DNA of 64,000 bases from an uncultured bacterium (GTDB taxonomy: Bacteria; Cyanobacteriota; Vampirovibrionia; Gastranaerophilales; Gastranaerophilaceae). This document shows positions 27,329 through 35,771 of this stretch, in pieces. The DNA is taken from NCBI GenBank assembly GCA_949299935.1, contig CASGCE010000033.1, positions 1 through 64,000 on the forward strand, written 5' to 3'. A program made the translations under genes and the position numbers. A model generated the notes under the pieces. It searched no databases and was not told the origin of the DNA. It saw nothing but the letters and a program-made list of their open reading frames with translations. The first letter of the stretch is position 1, and each line of letters starts with the position of its first letter.

Positions 27329-28108
27329 TTAAAAGATGCTTGAGTAGGACAGAAAATATTCGCTGATAATATTTAATAACATCGGTAAAATCCAAATCAT
27401 AATTGCTGCGCCAAGAACCGGTTTGAATAAGAAGCTTAATTGAAAAACATTTACCTGTGGAGCTGTTTTTGAAATTACACCGAGAATAATATCCTGTCCA
27501 AGAGTAGCAAGCAGTATTGGGGATGCTATTTGCAATCCCATAAATAAAACATTTGAGGACATACTTATAAGATAATCCATATTAACTATTTGTGTAAGAG
27601 GAATACTTGTTGCAAAGAGTGGGAATATATCAAAGCTTCGCATCAAAGCTCTTATGAGCCAATAAACGCCGCCTAGGTGAATAAATATTAATATTCCGAA
27701 TAATGACATAACCTTGCTCAATATTGAAACTTGACTCGATGTTGTCGGATCCAAAACCATAGCTGAAGAAAGTCCCATTTGCATATTTATCATGTCAGCC
27801 CCGGCTTCTACTGCCAATAAAATCAGTTGAGCCATATAACCAATAAGTGCTCCTACAACTATGTTAAGTATGATTGACAATGCAAAAGATTTCATAACCA
27901 TTAAACTGTCAGGCTTCACGAACGGAGTAATAACGATTGTTAAAAGCAGGCACAGGGCAATTTTTACCATACCCGGTATTTCTTTTCTGTTAAATACAGG
28001 TGCTAACCTTACAAACCCCATAAGCCTTGAAAATACCATAATCCCCGCCGCAAGGGTTGTATTAAGTATAGGAAACATTTTCATTAATTCGGTAAGTATC
28101 AAATCCAT
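27329..28108 (-). CDS. fliR: Type III export gate protein FliR
   Basis: Inner-membrane subunit of the FliP5Q4R1 export channel for flagellar (or related type III) substrates. 259 residues with six hydrophobic segments and family features: RLMGFVRLAPVF near the N-terminus, KIALCLLLTIVITP, and LLAVEAGADMINMQMGLSSAMVLDP in the middle. No FlhB fusion is present, and neither flhB nor flhA follows; this is the last gene of the operon. Its ATG overlaps the stop of the preceding 129-residue gene, so expression is coupled. Confidence 0.93.
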   Translation of the reverse strand: MDLILTELMKMFPILNTTLAAGIMVFSRLMGFVRLAPVFNRKEIPGMVKIALCLLLTIVITPFVKPDSLMVMKSFALSIILNIVVGALIGYMAQLILLAVEAGADMINMQMGLSSAMVLDPTTSSQVSILSKVMSLFGILIFIHLGGVYWLIRALMRSFDIFPLFATSIPLTQIVNMDYLISMSSNVLFMGLQIASPILLATLGQDIILGVISKTAPQVNVFQLSFLFKPVLGAAIMIWILPMLLNIISEYFLSYSSIF

Positions 28109-28497
28109 TAACCATTACCTCGCAACGGTTGTGGTATATCAATTGCAGCAGGTGGTTTTGGAATTTCTATTCCCTCAGGCGGTGGACTAATTCTAAAATA
28201 CCTGAATCCTTCGTGAGGTTTTATATCGGTTTTTTTATCCGCTATTTTGACATTGAGTATTTCTTTTTTGCCGTCAGTTGTCGTTACGATAATTTTACCT
28301 TTCCCTGTAGAAATAGGGGTTAATATTATTAATTTTTTTTTGTTGTCTATTGTAAAAACGGGTTTAGCCTCAACTACTCCAATGTTTTCTGTGGTAACTG
28401 ATTTTACCGGAGTTTTTGAAATAATAATATAGTCCTCAAAAGAAAATGCCGGTAATATAAGATTTGTTAATAGAATTGTTAGTAGAATTTTTTTCAT
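28108..28497 (-). CDS. Secreted beta-rich protein inside the export operon
   Basis: A 129-residue protein with a signal peptide (MKKILLTILLTNLILPAFS). The mature part resembles the small N-terminal beta domain of pilus/type III secretins (CpaC-type): an I.V...V........V..V.V.N...L.I....GK..I.VTT.DGK..IL rhythm. A Pro-rich C-terminal tail follows (PPPEGIEIPKPPAAIDIPQP). This family link is inference. It lies between fliQ (2 nt away) and fliR (1-nt overlap), an unusual position, so it may be a periplasmic component of this export machine. Confidence 0.65.
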   Translation of the reverse strand: MKKILLTILLTNLILPAFSFEDYIIISKTPVKSVTTENIGVVEAKPVFTIDNKKKLIILTPISTGKGKIIVTTTDGKKEILNVKIADKKTDIKPHEGFRYFRISPPPEGIEIPKPPAAIDIPQPLRGNG

Positions 28498-28499
28498 TA

Positions 28500-28982
28500 T
28501 TATCTCCCCAGTATTTTGTTTGTTTCTACAAAATCAGGTCGAGGCATAGGTGTTCTTGAACTTGGTAAGTATCGCATTTTTTGTTGATTATCTATAAAAG
28601 GTACTTTCCCGGGATTTTTCATTATGTCATCAATTTTGGAATCATTGTTAATACGCATTTCACCCTCAAAAGGTGTAGTGTATTTATAGTAATCTGAGGA
28701 AAGCACGTAATTTTCGTTTTTCGGAACGACATTAAATGCAAGAGCCATCCCGTCTGTAAACAGGTTTGTTAAAATTCTTATAAATCCGATACCGCCTATT
28801 ATTATCACTAAAAATACGGCAAGAATTTTTGGTGCTGCAGCAATTGTTTGCTCCTGAACTTGTGTTACCGCCTGTAAAATTCCGACTACCAAGCCTATAC
28901 CTGCCGCCACAAGTACACATGGCATTGATATTGCCAGCATTACCATAAATCCTCTTGCTAAATATTCTATTAAAGGTTCCAT
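28500..28982 (-). CDS. fliQ: Type III export gate protein FliQ with long C-terminal extension
   Basis: Two-helix inner-membrane subunit of the export gate. Residues 1-87 are FliQ: PCVLVAAGIGLVVGILQAVTQVQEQT and a second hydrophobic hairpin ILAVFLVIIIGGIGFI. Normal FliQ is about 90 residues; here a further 70 soluble residues follow (from VPKNENYVLSS to KILGR), rich in Pro, Asn and charged residues and of unknown role. It sits between fliP and the 129-residue secreted-protein gene. Confidence 0.92.
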   Translation of the reverse strand: MEPLIEYLARGFMVMLAISMPCVLVAAGIGLVVGILQAVTQVQEQTIAAAPKILAVFLVIIIGGIGFIRILTNLFTDGMALAFNVVPKNENYVLSSDYYKYTTPFEGEMRINNDSKIDDIMKNPGKVPFIDNQQKMRYLPSSRTPMPRPDFVETNKILGR

Positions 28983-28990
28983 AAATCTCC

Positions 28991-29632
28991 TTAATTATAG
29001 CTTGTTACAAGCCCCTGTACTATTAGTGTCCATCCGTCAACTGCTATAAATATTAATAGCTTAAAAGGAAGTGATATGATGGTCGGTGACAACATAAACA
29101 TACCTAATGCCAAAAGTATGTTTGCTACTACTAAATCCAAAACTATGAACGGTACGAATATTATAAAGCCTATTTCAAAAGCTGTTTTTAATTCACTTAT
29201 GATAAATGCTGGTGCTACTTGCCAGATAGTAATTTCTTCAGGAGTTTTGGGCGGCGTCTTTCGTGATAATTCTACAAAAAATGCCAAATCGGACTCACGT
29301 GTTTGTTTCATCATAAATTCCTTTAAAGGTTTTGAACCTTCATTTATGGCAGCTACCATGTTTTGACTTTGTTGGTACGGAACAGAACCCATTTCATACA
29401 TTTTTGTAAAAGTGGTTCCCATGGTGTAGAAGGTTAAAATCATTGCAAGTCCTATTATAACGATTGAAGGCGGAACTTGTTGTGTACCAATTGCCGTTTT
29501 TAACATCGAAAATACTATGACAAACCTCAAAAAACTTGTCATACAACAAAATACAAACGGTATAAGTGAAAATACCGTCATAACTATAAGCAATTGTAAA
29601 ACCGGATTTAAGTCTTTTAATACTGTGTCCAT
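28991..29632 (-). CDS. fliP: Type III export gate protein FliP
   Basis: Core inner-membrane subunit of the flagellar/type III export gate. 213 residues: hydrophobic start, MTSFLRFVIVFSMLKTAIGTQQVPPS (the FliP signature), the periplasmic loop and APAFIISELKTAFEIGFIIFVPF followed by DLVVANILLALGM. It lacks the cleaved signal peptide of enterobacterial FliP, as in many other phyla. Spacing of 8-9 nt to fliO-like and fliQ shows one operon. Confidence 0.95.
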   Translation of the reverse strand: MDTVLKDLNPVLQLLIVMTVFSLIPFVFCCMTSFLRFVIVFSMLKTAIGTQQVPPSIVIIGLAMILTFYTMGTTFTKMYEMGSVPYQQSQNMVAAINEGSKPLKEFMMKQTRESDLAFFVELSRKTPPKTPEEITIWQVAPAFIISELKTAFEIGFIIFVPFIVLDLVVANILLALGMFMLSPTIISLPFKLLIFIAVDGWTLIVQGLVTSYN

Positions 29633-29641
29633 TTTATGTCC

Positions 29642-30010
29642 TTATATTTCATTTATTTTTTTTAACATTTCCTTCAAAACGGGTTTTTCTTTTGGCGGAA
29701 ATCCCAGAATTACAGGCAAATCTTCCGTCTTGGGTTGTTTTTCACAACGATATTCTTTTGAATTATCATCAAGCTTTGAAATTAAATTTGTTTTATCAAC
29801 ATCTGATGCAATTAAAAACCTTTCGTGACCTGCGCGAATAATATACAAATTTTTGCGTGGTGCGAGGTTTATGCATTCTTCAATGTTCAAAAATTGTGAT
29901 TTATTATTTGCGGTTACGTTTAAAAATTTTTTATAAACAACGAGAGCAAAGCATATTAATCCGAGCATTGCCATTGTATATACAGTAAAGTTAGCCAGAT
30001 ATCCTCCCAT
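29642..30010 (-). CDS. FliO-like flagellar export assembly protein
   Basis: A 122-residue protein with one N-terminal membrane helix (FTVYTMAMLGLICFALVVYKKF) and a small cytoplasmic domain with the FliO-type strand pattern (NLYIIRAGHERFLIASDVDKTNLISKL). FliO helps FliP assemble in the export gate and is poorly conserved, so the call relies on topology, the short motif and the position directly upstream of fliP. Confidence 0.8.
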   Translation of the reverse strand: MGGYLANFTVYTMAMLGLICFALVVYKKFLNVTANNKSQFLNIEECINLAPRKNLYIIRAGHERFLIASDVDKTNLISKLDDNSKEYRCEKQPKTEDLPVILGFPPKEKPVLKEMLKKINEI

Positions 30011-30021
30011 AAATCCTCCAA

Positions 30022-31188
30022 TTATATATCTTCATCATCCAATTCAAAGTCACTGTAATCAAATTCTTCATCTTGCTGATCTGCCGGAGGTGCTTCTTCC
30101 TCAGATACTTCTAAGATGGGTTCATCCTCCGTATGACCGTCATCTACCTCGAATTCATCTAATGCCGCAACAGAAGTATTATCTTGTTGAGTTGTTATCT
30201 CTGATATTTTTACCCCATAGCGGTCATTTATTATGACAAGTTCACCACGCGCTATAATCTTATTCTCGACTTTTAATGTTACTTTGTTATCATAAATGGA
30301 TGTTAAGTCAACAACCATTCCATCTTCTATATTTTTTAAATCACCGAGAGTTATTTTTACAGCATCAAATTCAGCGTTCATCTCAACTTCAATACTGTCC
30401 CATAAATTATTGGCACCCATATTTACTCCTCCGTTATTATTATCTATTGGTGTTATTAATCCCAGATTAGGGTTTAATTTTATTTCTTTTTCGTAATCAT
30501 CTATAATAAGTGTCATACTTTTTGTATTACTATTGTCGAATATCACTATGTCTTCAATATCAAGATTTTTCAAATCGTACATTGAAAATTTTGTTGAGCC
30601 TATCCTAATTTTGACATCAAGTGTGCTTGTTTTAAAGGTAGTATTATCAAACTTTTGATTTTTTGATACTATATCAGTGGGATTTAAGAGAGCAGCGGGC
30701 AAGGATATTATAAATTTGCCGAATTTTTGCTCCTCTATATCTTTAATTACAAAGGTTAAATGTATAACATCAAAATTAGTACGTCTAAGTTCATTTTGCG
30801 GGGGCGGATTAAGATATTTTGATATCATTTTAAACATATAGTCATTAAAAGCTGTAATAATTTTAGCCTCTAAATCTGTTATTTTATTTAAACTGAATGA
30901 TTTATTGGATTTTCCAAGAGTACGATCCAGAATAAGTGATATAGCTTCTTCAGAGCTTCTGAAGAACATATCGTACTGTTTATCAATTCTGATTTTAGTC
31001 ACAAAGTAAGAATCCTTGTCCATCAGAATGTTAATATTTTTACTGATTCCCATTAAATCAAATCTTATTCCGGGCAGAAAAAACTCATCGCTAGACTGCT
31101 GTACAATTGGCGGAAAAGTGTTCTTATACCAATCGTACTGCAGGTATAACTCTTTTGAAGCTATTGAATTTAAAGTCTGAGTACTCAT
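30022..31188 (-). CDS. FliM/FliN-like C-ring protein with two SpoA-type domains
   Basis: Switch or sorting-platform protein of the flagellar/type III C-ring. A ~200-residue N-terminal domain is followed by a first, divergent SpoA-like strand set (STKFSMYDLKNLDIEDIVIFDN) and a clear second SpoA domain (VEMNAEFDAVKITLGDLKNIEDGMVVDL...NKIIARGELVIINDRYGVKI, about 268-335). The last 60 residues are highly acidic. Two SpoA domains in one chain is the YscQ/SctQ layout rather than separate FliM and FliN. I start at the ATG at 31188, which has AGGGGA upstream; the ATG at 31206 has none. First gene of the export operon. Confidence 0.82.
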   Translation of the reverse strand: MSTQTLNSIASKELYLQYDWYKNTFPPIVQQSSDEFFLPGIRFDLMGISKNINILMDKDSYFVTKIRIDKQYDMFFRSSEEAISLILDRTLGKSNKSFSLNKITDLEAKIITAFNDYMFKMISKYLNPPPQNELRRTNFDVIHLTFVIKDIEEQKFGKFIISLPAALLNPTDIVSKNQKFDNTTFKTSTLDVKIRIGSTKFSMYDLKNLDIEDIVIFDNSNTKSMTLIIDDYEKEIKLNPNLGLITPIDNNNGGVNMGANNLWDSIEVEMNAEFDAVKITLGDLKNIEDGMVVDLTSIYDNKVTLKVENKIIARGELVIINDRYGVKISEITTQQDNTSVAALDEFEVDDGHTEDEPILEVSEEEAPPADQQDEEFDYSDFELDDEDI

Positions 31189-31391
31189 AATTATCCCCTG
31201 CCCCATAAATACAATAGAATATTATTTTTTAGTTAACATCAATCATTTAATGGATATTTAGGTAATGTCCAATAATTTATATGTTAAAAATTGTTACAAA
31301 ATTTATACAAATTACTAAAGATTTATAACCAAAATGACGTATCCCATCATGTATACAAGGATTTTGTTACTAAATTACGAAAGGAACAAGG

Positions 31392-33104
31392 ATGGGCTTA
31401 GCTGCAGCACAAGCGAGATTATTAACAATCACAGCACGTAAATCCGACTGTGAAGCTCAGTCTATGCGCTATTCTCATCAAAAGATAGCTTTATCAAGGG
31501 ATTTGGCGGATTTATCCAACAGGTACCAGGACTCATTAGACCAGACTAAATTAGTATATGATTTTTACGGAACCGGAGATGAGTCAATGCCTTTGAGTTA
31601 TGGGTTATTAATGACGCCATCAGAATTAAACGGTTATCTGCCTACGTTGATAACAGATGCGGCAGGTAAAGTTGTCTTGAATAACAGTTATGCGGATGCG
31701 GCACGTGCGGCAGGTATACCTAGAGAAGGTTTAGGATGTTTGCCTTCCAGTGATATAAGAAACAAATTTATACAAGGATTAGCGGATAGCGGAATAATAA
31801 CTCAGCAGGCAGCAGTTACATACCAAGGGATTCAATATTCTCAAGCAATGGGTATGGGTACAACCGATTTGGTAACTTCAACAACTGAACAGATGAATTT
31901 GAAGGAGTTATTAGATTATTATGTATCCTCTTTAAATACAGGTTGTACTTCTTATGAATATAACTTGGATGATCTTAAGACTCAATTAGATAATAATAGT
32001 GGCAGATTACAGGAAGCTGTATTAAGAAATGCTGATAGATCGGCTTGGAATTTACCTAATGAAGGGTCCATAAGTTTAGCGGATGTATTGAATGAGCAGT
32101 ATCAATATTTCTTCAGTCTTGGGGACTTTTCAGAGCAAAGAAGGGAGTACTTACATGGTCTAAGTGTATCTGTAGGGCAAATGGATATATGGAATTGGTT
32201 ATTTGGTGAATTATCTACGATGTTGAGTTCTGTAAATAATCCAGGTGTAGATATGGCATTAGAGTACGCGGAAACTCAAACACGTCATGTTTTGACGGAC
32301 TATCTTGGACTATATTTTGAAGGTGATACAAAAGATAAAGATAATGGTAATTGGGAGGGAGTAATTAATTGTATGAATGGTCTCTATAATGATCATTCTG
32401 AACCTGGCCAAGGGCATTTGAAATCTGAAGATCATTATTCAACTTCTGATTACATAGGTATTACAAACTATTATAACACGGCAACGGGTAATAAAAGTGT
32501 AATACGTGATGGTGTTTCAGTTAGCATTACGAATATTGCCTATGCATTTTTAACATATTTTATGCAGGCAATGGAGGGATTGAGTACTTCGGAATATTAT
32601 GTAAGCAGTACTCAAAATAACCGCACTGTCGCAGGCAGTAATCTTGTGTCACTTGAAGATGCAAATCTTGCATTCGATGTTGTTGTAAGTACTGGTGTTA
32701 ATACTGATCAAGCACTTAATTCTGGATTTTATGATAGTATGTTCAACCAAATCTGTACACGTGGTTGGGTCGAAAATGATAGAATTGATGATAATGAATA
32801 TATGCAGGAGATGTTGAAAACTGGTAAATTTTTCCTTGCAACCTGTTCCGATGACGGATATTATTATCAAGGGAATTATTCGACAAATAGTTATGTTAGA
32901 GAAGTAACTGATGATGAGGCTATTACTAAAGCTGAGGCTAAGTATAATGCTGATAAACAAAGATTGAATTTGAAAGAACAAACTTTAGATTTAAAGATGA
33001 AAAATCTTGATACTGAAATTTCTTCATTAACAACGGAATATGATACGGTTAAGTCAGTAATCTCCAAGAATATTGAAAAATCATTTAAACGTTACGATGC
33101 GTAA
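31392..33104 (+). CDS. Large axial-like protein, MGxAAxQAR..LTARKS family
   Basis: A 570-residue protein without signal peptide. Its ends are conserved with the products at 38519 and 49142: an N-terminal helix (MGLAAAQARLLTITARKSDCE...LSRDLADLSN) and a C-terminal coiled coil (KNLDTEISSLTTEYDTVKSVI, ending KSFKRYDA). A long variable middle lies between. Coiled N- and C-termini around a variable centre is the plan of flagellar axial proteins (flagellin, hook-associated proteins), which leave the cell through FliPQR. It is transcribed divergently from the FliPQR operon. The export idea is inference. AAGGAACAAGG precedes the ATG. Confidence 0.7.
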   Translation: MGLAAAQARLLTITARKSDCEAQSMRYSHQKIALSRDLADLSNRYQDSLDQTKLVYDFYGTGDESMPLSYGLLMTPSELNGYLPTLITDAAGKVVLNNSYADAARAAGIPREGLGCLPSSDIRNKFIQGLADSGIITQQAAVTYQGIQYSQAMGMGTTDLVTSTTEQMNLKELLDYYVSSLNTGCTSYEYNLDDLKTQLDNNSGRLQEAVLRNADRSAWNLPNEGSISLADVLNEQYQYFFSLGDFSEQRREYLHGLSVSVGQMDIWNWLFGELSTMLSSVNNPGVDMALEYAETQTRHVLTDYLGLYFEGDTKDKDNGNWEGVINCMNGLYNDHSEPGQGHLKSEDHYSTSDYIGITNYYNTATGNKSVIRDGVSVSITNIAYAFLTYFMQAMEGLSTSEYYVSSTQNNRTVAGSNLVSLEDANLAFDVVVSTGVNTDQALNSGFYDSMFNQICTRGWVENDRIDDNEYMQEMLKTGKFFLATCSDDGYYYQGNYSTNSYVREVTDDEAITKAEAKYNADKQRLNLKEQTLDLKMKNLDTEISSLTTEYDTVKSVISKNIEKSFKRYDA

Positions 33105-33129
33105 AAATTTCAAGTTTAGGTTTTCTAAA

Positions 33130-33957
33130 TCACATACCCGAAACATCCGGTAAATCAATACTTTTTAAGCGTTGTTCGATTCGTCTGTACCATTTTAAAT
33201 GTTGTTTAAAGAGTATTTTATAATTACTTATTTCACCTTTGGATATTTCCAGCATCTGGTTATCACACACTTTCTCCATTGATTTTTCAAGGAAATGAGT
33301 AAAATTCTTTCGATCAACATTAGGGTTTGTAAGTTCAATTCGTTCACCGAATTCCACCAATACTTCCGGACGGTTATCTCGCAAAAAACAGTAATTAATT
33401 GAAACGGGTATAAGATTTACTTTTCCGTATTTTTTGACTGCATTTTGTGCAATATATGCCAGACCGGTTTGGAATTCGATTGGTCTGTAATGTGGTGGTC
33501 TAATGATTCCTTGAGGGAATATAAACAAAATATTTCGCAAATCTTTTAACAATTCAACGGAATATTTTAAAGCTTTCATTGCGGATTGAGGTGATTTTTT
33601 ACAGACAGAATAAGCTCCTCCGTGTCTTAAAAGCGGGAATCTGTTTAATTCTTCCACCATTAAACGAATTTCTTTGTGACAAATCCTGTGTGCAATGTTG
33701 TATAAAACTATTCCGTCCCACCAATTGCAGTGTGGTGCAAAAATTATTGTAGGATGTTTGGCATCACGGTTATAAAAATTCTCTGCATTCTTGTATCTGA
33801 AAGCATAAAATCTGTTTTGCAGCATGTTAAAAAAGAATAAGCTCGCAATTGTTAACCAAAATTTATTAGTTTTCGCAGGTTTAAAGACTTCGTCTTTGTT
33901 ACGAAGCTTTGTAGGTGGTATATCCGAATACAAATGTTCTTCCACTGCTTTTTTCAT
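33130..33957 (-). CDS. 1-acyl-glycerol-3-phosphate acyltransferase family protein (PlsC-like)
   Basis: Membrane-associated acyltransferase that adds a fatty acyl chain to lysophosphatidic acid or a similar lipid. The catalytic HxxxxD is HCNWWD near residue 77, and the second motif is FPQGIIRPP (usually FPEGTR). 275 residues from the ATG at 33957. A TTG seven codons upstream would lengthen it, but TATAAT sits exactly 6 nt before 33957 and no ribosome site is seen, so the start is probably leaderless. The Gln for Glu and missing Thr in motif III suggest a somewhat divergent substrate. Confidence 0.85.
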   Translation of the reverse strand: MKKAVEEHLYSDIPPTKLRNKDEVFKPAKTNKFWLTIASLFFFNMLQNRFYAFRYKNAENFYNRDAKHPTIIFAPHCNWWDGIVLYNIAHRICHKEIRLMVEELNRFPLLRHGGAYSVCKKSPQSAMKALKYSVELLKDLRNILFIFPQGIIRPPHYRPIEFQTGLAYIAQNAVKKYGKVNLIPVSINYCFLRDNRPEVLVEFGERIELTNPNVDRKNFTHFLEKSMEKVCDNQMLEISKGEISNYKILFKQHLKWYRRIEQRLKSIDLPDVSGM

Positions 33958-33963
33958 AAAATT

Positions 33964-33969
33964 ATTATA
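33964..33969 (-). promoter_or_regulatory. -10 hexamer TATAAT of a leaderless gene
   Basis: TATAAT, six bases (AATTTT), ATG of the acyltransferase gene. No ribosome site. Confidence 0.5.
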
Positions 33970-34076
33970 CTCCCGCAAAAATTTATTAAAACATGTCAGA
34001 CACTGTTTTTAAGAAAACTTTACCAAACATATACTACTGCTTTTTTTGAAATTTTGCAAGTTTGTAAGATTTGTAA

Positions 34077-34082
34077 TATAAT
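34077..34082 (+). promoter_or_regulatory. -10 hexamer TATAAT of a leaderless gene
   Basis: TATAAT, six bases (CCATTT), ATG of the DtxR-family gene. No ribosome site. Confidence 0.55.
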
Positions 34083-34088
34083 CCATTT

Positions 34089-34472
34089 ATGGAAAGGTTA
34101 TCTCATAGTCAAGAAGATTACTTAGAAGAAATATACATACAGGTTTTAGAAAGTGGTTTTGCAAAAGTTACTGAAATTGCAAAATCCTTGAATGTTAAAA
34201 AAGCATCTGTTACTGCAGCCTTGATTCAACTTACTAACAAAGGGTTTATAAACTATTCACCATATTCATTGGTGACATTAACATCAGATGGTGAAAAGCA
34301 GGCTAAAAAAATACTAAAAAAACATAAAACATTAAATGAATTTTTCTCGGAAATCTTGAACCTCAATGATGCTTCTCAAATTGCCTGTAAAGTTGAACAT
34401 TTACTTTCAGACAAAAACCTTGAAAAAATAAGTAAATTTATAAAAAATTATAAAGATATTAAGAAAAACTAA
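34089..34472 (+). CDS. DtxR/MntR-family metal-dependent repressor
   Basis: Represses metal-uptake or related genes when Fe2+ or Mn2+ is bound. 127 residues: an N-terminal winged helix (HSQEDYLEEIY..., VTEIAKSLNVKKASVTAALIQL) and the helical dimerisation/metal domain with a C..EH ligand triad (CKVEHLLSDK, about 98-107). There is no C-terminal SH3-like domain, as in MntR. The Cys ligand is more typical of iron-type members, so the metal is uncertain. Two tandem palindromes lie just downstream in front of the next gene, its likely target. Leaderless start. Confidence 0.88.
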   Translation: MERLSHSQEDYLEEIYIQVLESGFAKVTEIAKSLNVKKASVTAALIQLTNKGFINYSPYSLVTLTSDGEKQAKKILKKHKTLNEFFSEILNLNDASQIACKVEHLLSDKNLEKISKFIKNYKDIKKN

Positions 34473-34491
34473 TTGATTAATTATTATCCTC

Positions 34492-34520
34492 TTGACAATT
34501 TGTTATTTTTCATATAAAGT
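34492..34520 (+). promoter_or_regulatory. Promoter of the membrane-protein gene at 34571
   Basis: TTGACA (34492-34497), 17-nt spacer, TAAAGT (34515-34520); TATAAA at 34513 is an alternative -10. The two operator palindromes start at the -10 and run past the start site. Confidence 0.65.
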
Positions 34521-34555
34521 TAGTCATGTCTAACTTATTGTTAGTTTAAACTAAC
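34519..34555 (+). promoter_or_regulatory. Tandem 16-bp operators, probably for the DtxR/MntR-like repressor
   Basis: GTTAGTCATGTCTAAC (34519-34534, one mismatched pair) and GTTAGTTTAAACTAAC (34540-34555, perfect) have centres 21 bp apart, two helical turns. Both share GTTAG...CTAAC, related to DtxR-type sites. They cover the start site of the next gene, so bound repressor would block it. Confidence 0.75.
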
Positions 34556-34570
34556 ATTATAGAGGGTATA

Positions 34571-35572
34571 ATGAAAATACAAACGCTTGCTAAATATATT
34601 GATCAGCCATTTGTAATAAATAAAATAAACAATCAAGTTCCAAAATTATTGGTTAGTTCAGGTTTAACAATCGTATTATTTGATTCATTTCGACACGGTG
34701 GAAATAATAAAGAAAACAGGCGCAGGCTTTTAAAGAATATTATTATAGCTTCATCGATAATAGGTGCGACTCTAACAAGTATTAAAAATTTCAAATTAAT
34801 TGAAATGAAACCGGCAAAAGAAATTATTAAAGAGCAAACAAAGGCAATAGATGAATATGTTAAAAAGACAAATTTAACTGATAACTTTTTGCTGTCTATA
34901 CTTAATAAGTCTAAGAGAAACCACCTTTCCTTGGACGAAATTTCGGTTCTGTTTGAAAAGTTAAAAAACGATTCAAACAGAACCTTTTTATTTAAGAAAT
35001 TATTTTCAGAGAATAAAAATTTAACATCAAATGAGATTTTTTCGGAGATAAAAAGGCTTTCGACATTAGGTGTTGTACCTGTCATAAGCGGTATTGCCGG
35101 TGGTATTATAGCAGATGCTGTCACAGGTACTTTTTCTTTAAAGAGTAATGCAAATAAAATTAAAGAGGGCTTTTATCAGTATTTTGCAAATATATTTCTA
35201 TGTAATGTTGGTGCAGGAACTGCATTGTATGGTTTAGAAAAATTAAATAAACATGGCGTGATAAAAAAAATGACACCCACCAAGAAAATGTTAACTATTT
35301 TGGCTGGTATAACCGTGATGGGTATCATTGGCGGGAGTTATATAGCCAACTTTTTGAGTAAAAAAATAATAAATCCCATATTTTCACAGAAAAGAGAGCA
35401 TGGCATATACTCAGAGCGTAAGCCGGAGGTCTTAGATATAGCTTTGCATACTGATGATATTGCTACAGCCGGAGTATTATCAGGTGTAAAATGGGTAGAG
35501 CCTATGTTGCCTGTAATGTATTTTATTTCCGGTTTCAGAGCCGGAACCGGTTATCGTAATGTTAACAATTAA
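34571..35572 (+). CDS. Membrane protein under metal-repressor control, unknown function
   Basis: Not recognised. 333 residues with hydrophobic stretches near 26-38, 58-70, 175-195, 212-225, 246-268 and 315-330, separated by a charged helical loop (about 80-165). There are no metal-binding His/Cys clusters or transporter motifs, so it is not an obvious metal permease. GAGGG precedes the ATG. Its promoter carries two GTTAG..CTAAC operators next to the DtxR-family gene, which implies metal-responsive expression. General style (Gly/Ala/Ile helices, basic loops) resembles the product at 36449. Confidence 0.7.
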   Translation: MKIQTLAKYIDQPFVINKINNQVPKLLVSSGLTIVLFDSFRHGGNNKENRRRLLKNIIIASSIIGATLTSIKNFKLIEMKPAKEIIKEQTKAIDEYVKKTNLTDNFLLSILNKSKRNHLSLDEISVLFEKLKNDSNRTFLFKKLFSENKNLTSNEIFSEIKRLSTLGVVPVISGIAGGIIADAVTGTFSLKSNANKIKEGFYQYFANIFLCNVGAGTALYGLEKLNKHGVIKKMTPTKKMLTILAGITVMGIIGGSYIANFLSKKIINPIFSQKREHGIYSERKPEVLDIALHTDDIATAGVLSGVKWVEPMLPVMYFISGFRAGTGYRNVNN

Positions 35573-35596
35573 AAACAATTGTTTGACATAAATTTC

Positions 35597-35688
35597 ATGT
35601 TATTTTAAGATTTTTTTAAGAGGAAATGAAGTGAATATCTTCAGCTGTAGCCGCAACCGTAAAAGCCGGAACACTCAAGAAATAACAT
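35597..35688 (+). ncRNA. Cobalamin-riboswitch-like aptamer
   Basis: A structured leader whose core matches the cobalamin riboswitch pattern: GAGGAAATGAAGTGAATATC, then TTCAGCTGTAGCCGCAACC and GTAA, close to the family's GGGAA..GGTGAAAATCC..GCTG.CCCGCAACTGTAA. A box-like GCCGGAACACTC follows. The segment is closed by a 9-10 bp P1 stem (35597-35606 with 35679-35688). The usual GGT/P2 element on the 5' side is not evident, so it is a shortened or variant form. A covariance-model search would decide. Confidence 0.55.
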
Positions 35689-35730
35689 ATTCCACGTGCT
35701 GTTTGGAAATGTGACGTTTTTTGAAAAGTT

Positions 35731-35771
35731 GTCCTCTGTGAGTTAACAAAGCTCGAAGATGAGGACTTTTT
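35731..35771 (+). promoter_or_regulatory. Hairpin over the ribosome site (candidate expression platform)
   Basis: GTCCTC (35731-35736) pairs with GAGGAC (35761-35766), which contains the GAGGA ribosome site of ATG 35773, and five Ts follow. Depending on alternative pairing it could block translation or act as a terminator. It lies 42 nt after the riboswitch-like core. Confidence 0.6.

Noticed and set aside
32649-32981. 110-codon minus-strand open frame inside the axial-like gene
   Set aside because: Low-complexity Ile/Ser composition, no start signal, and it lies fully inside a longer conserved plus-strand gene.
35583-35611. TTGACA-N17-TAAGAT as promoter of the gene at 35773
   Set aside because: It looks good, but the -10 falls in the 5' arm of the riboswitch-like P1 stem and would remove it from the transcript. 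Kept only as an alternative if the riboswitch reading fails.
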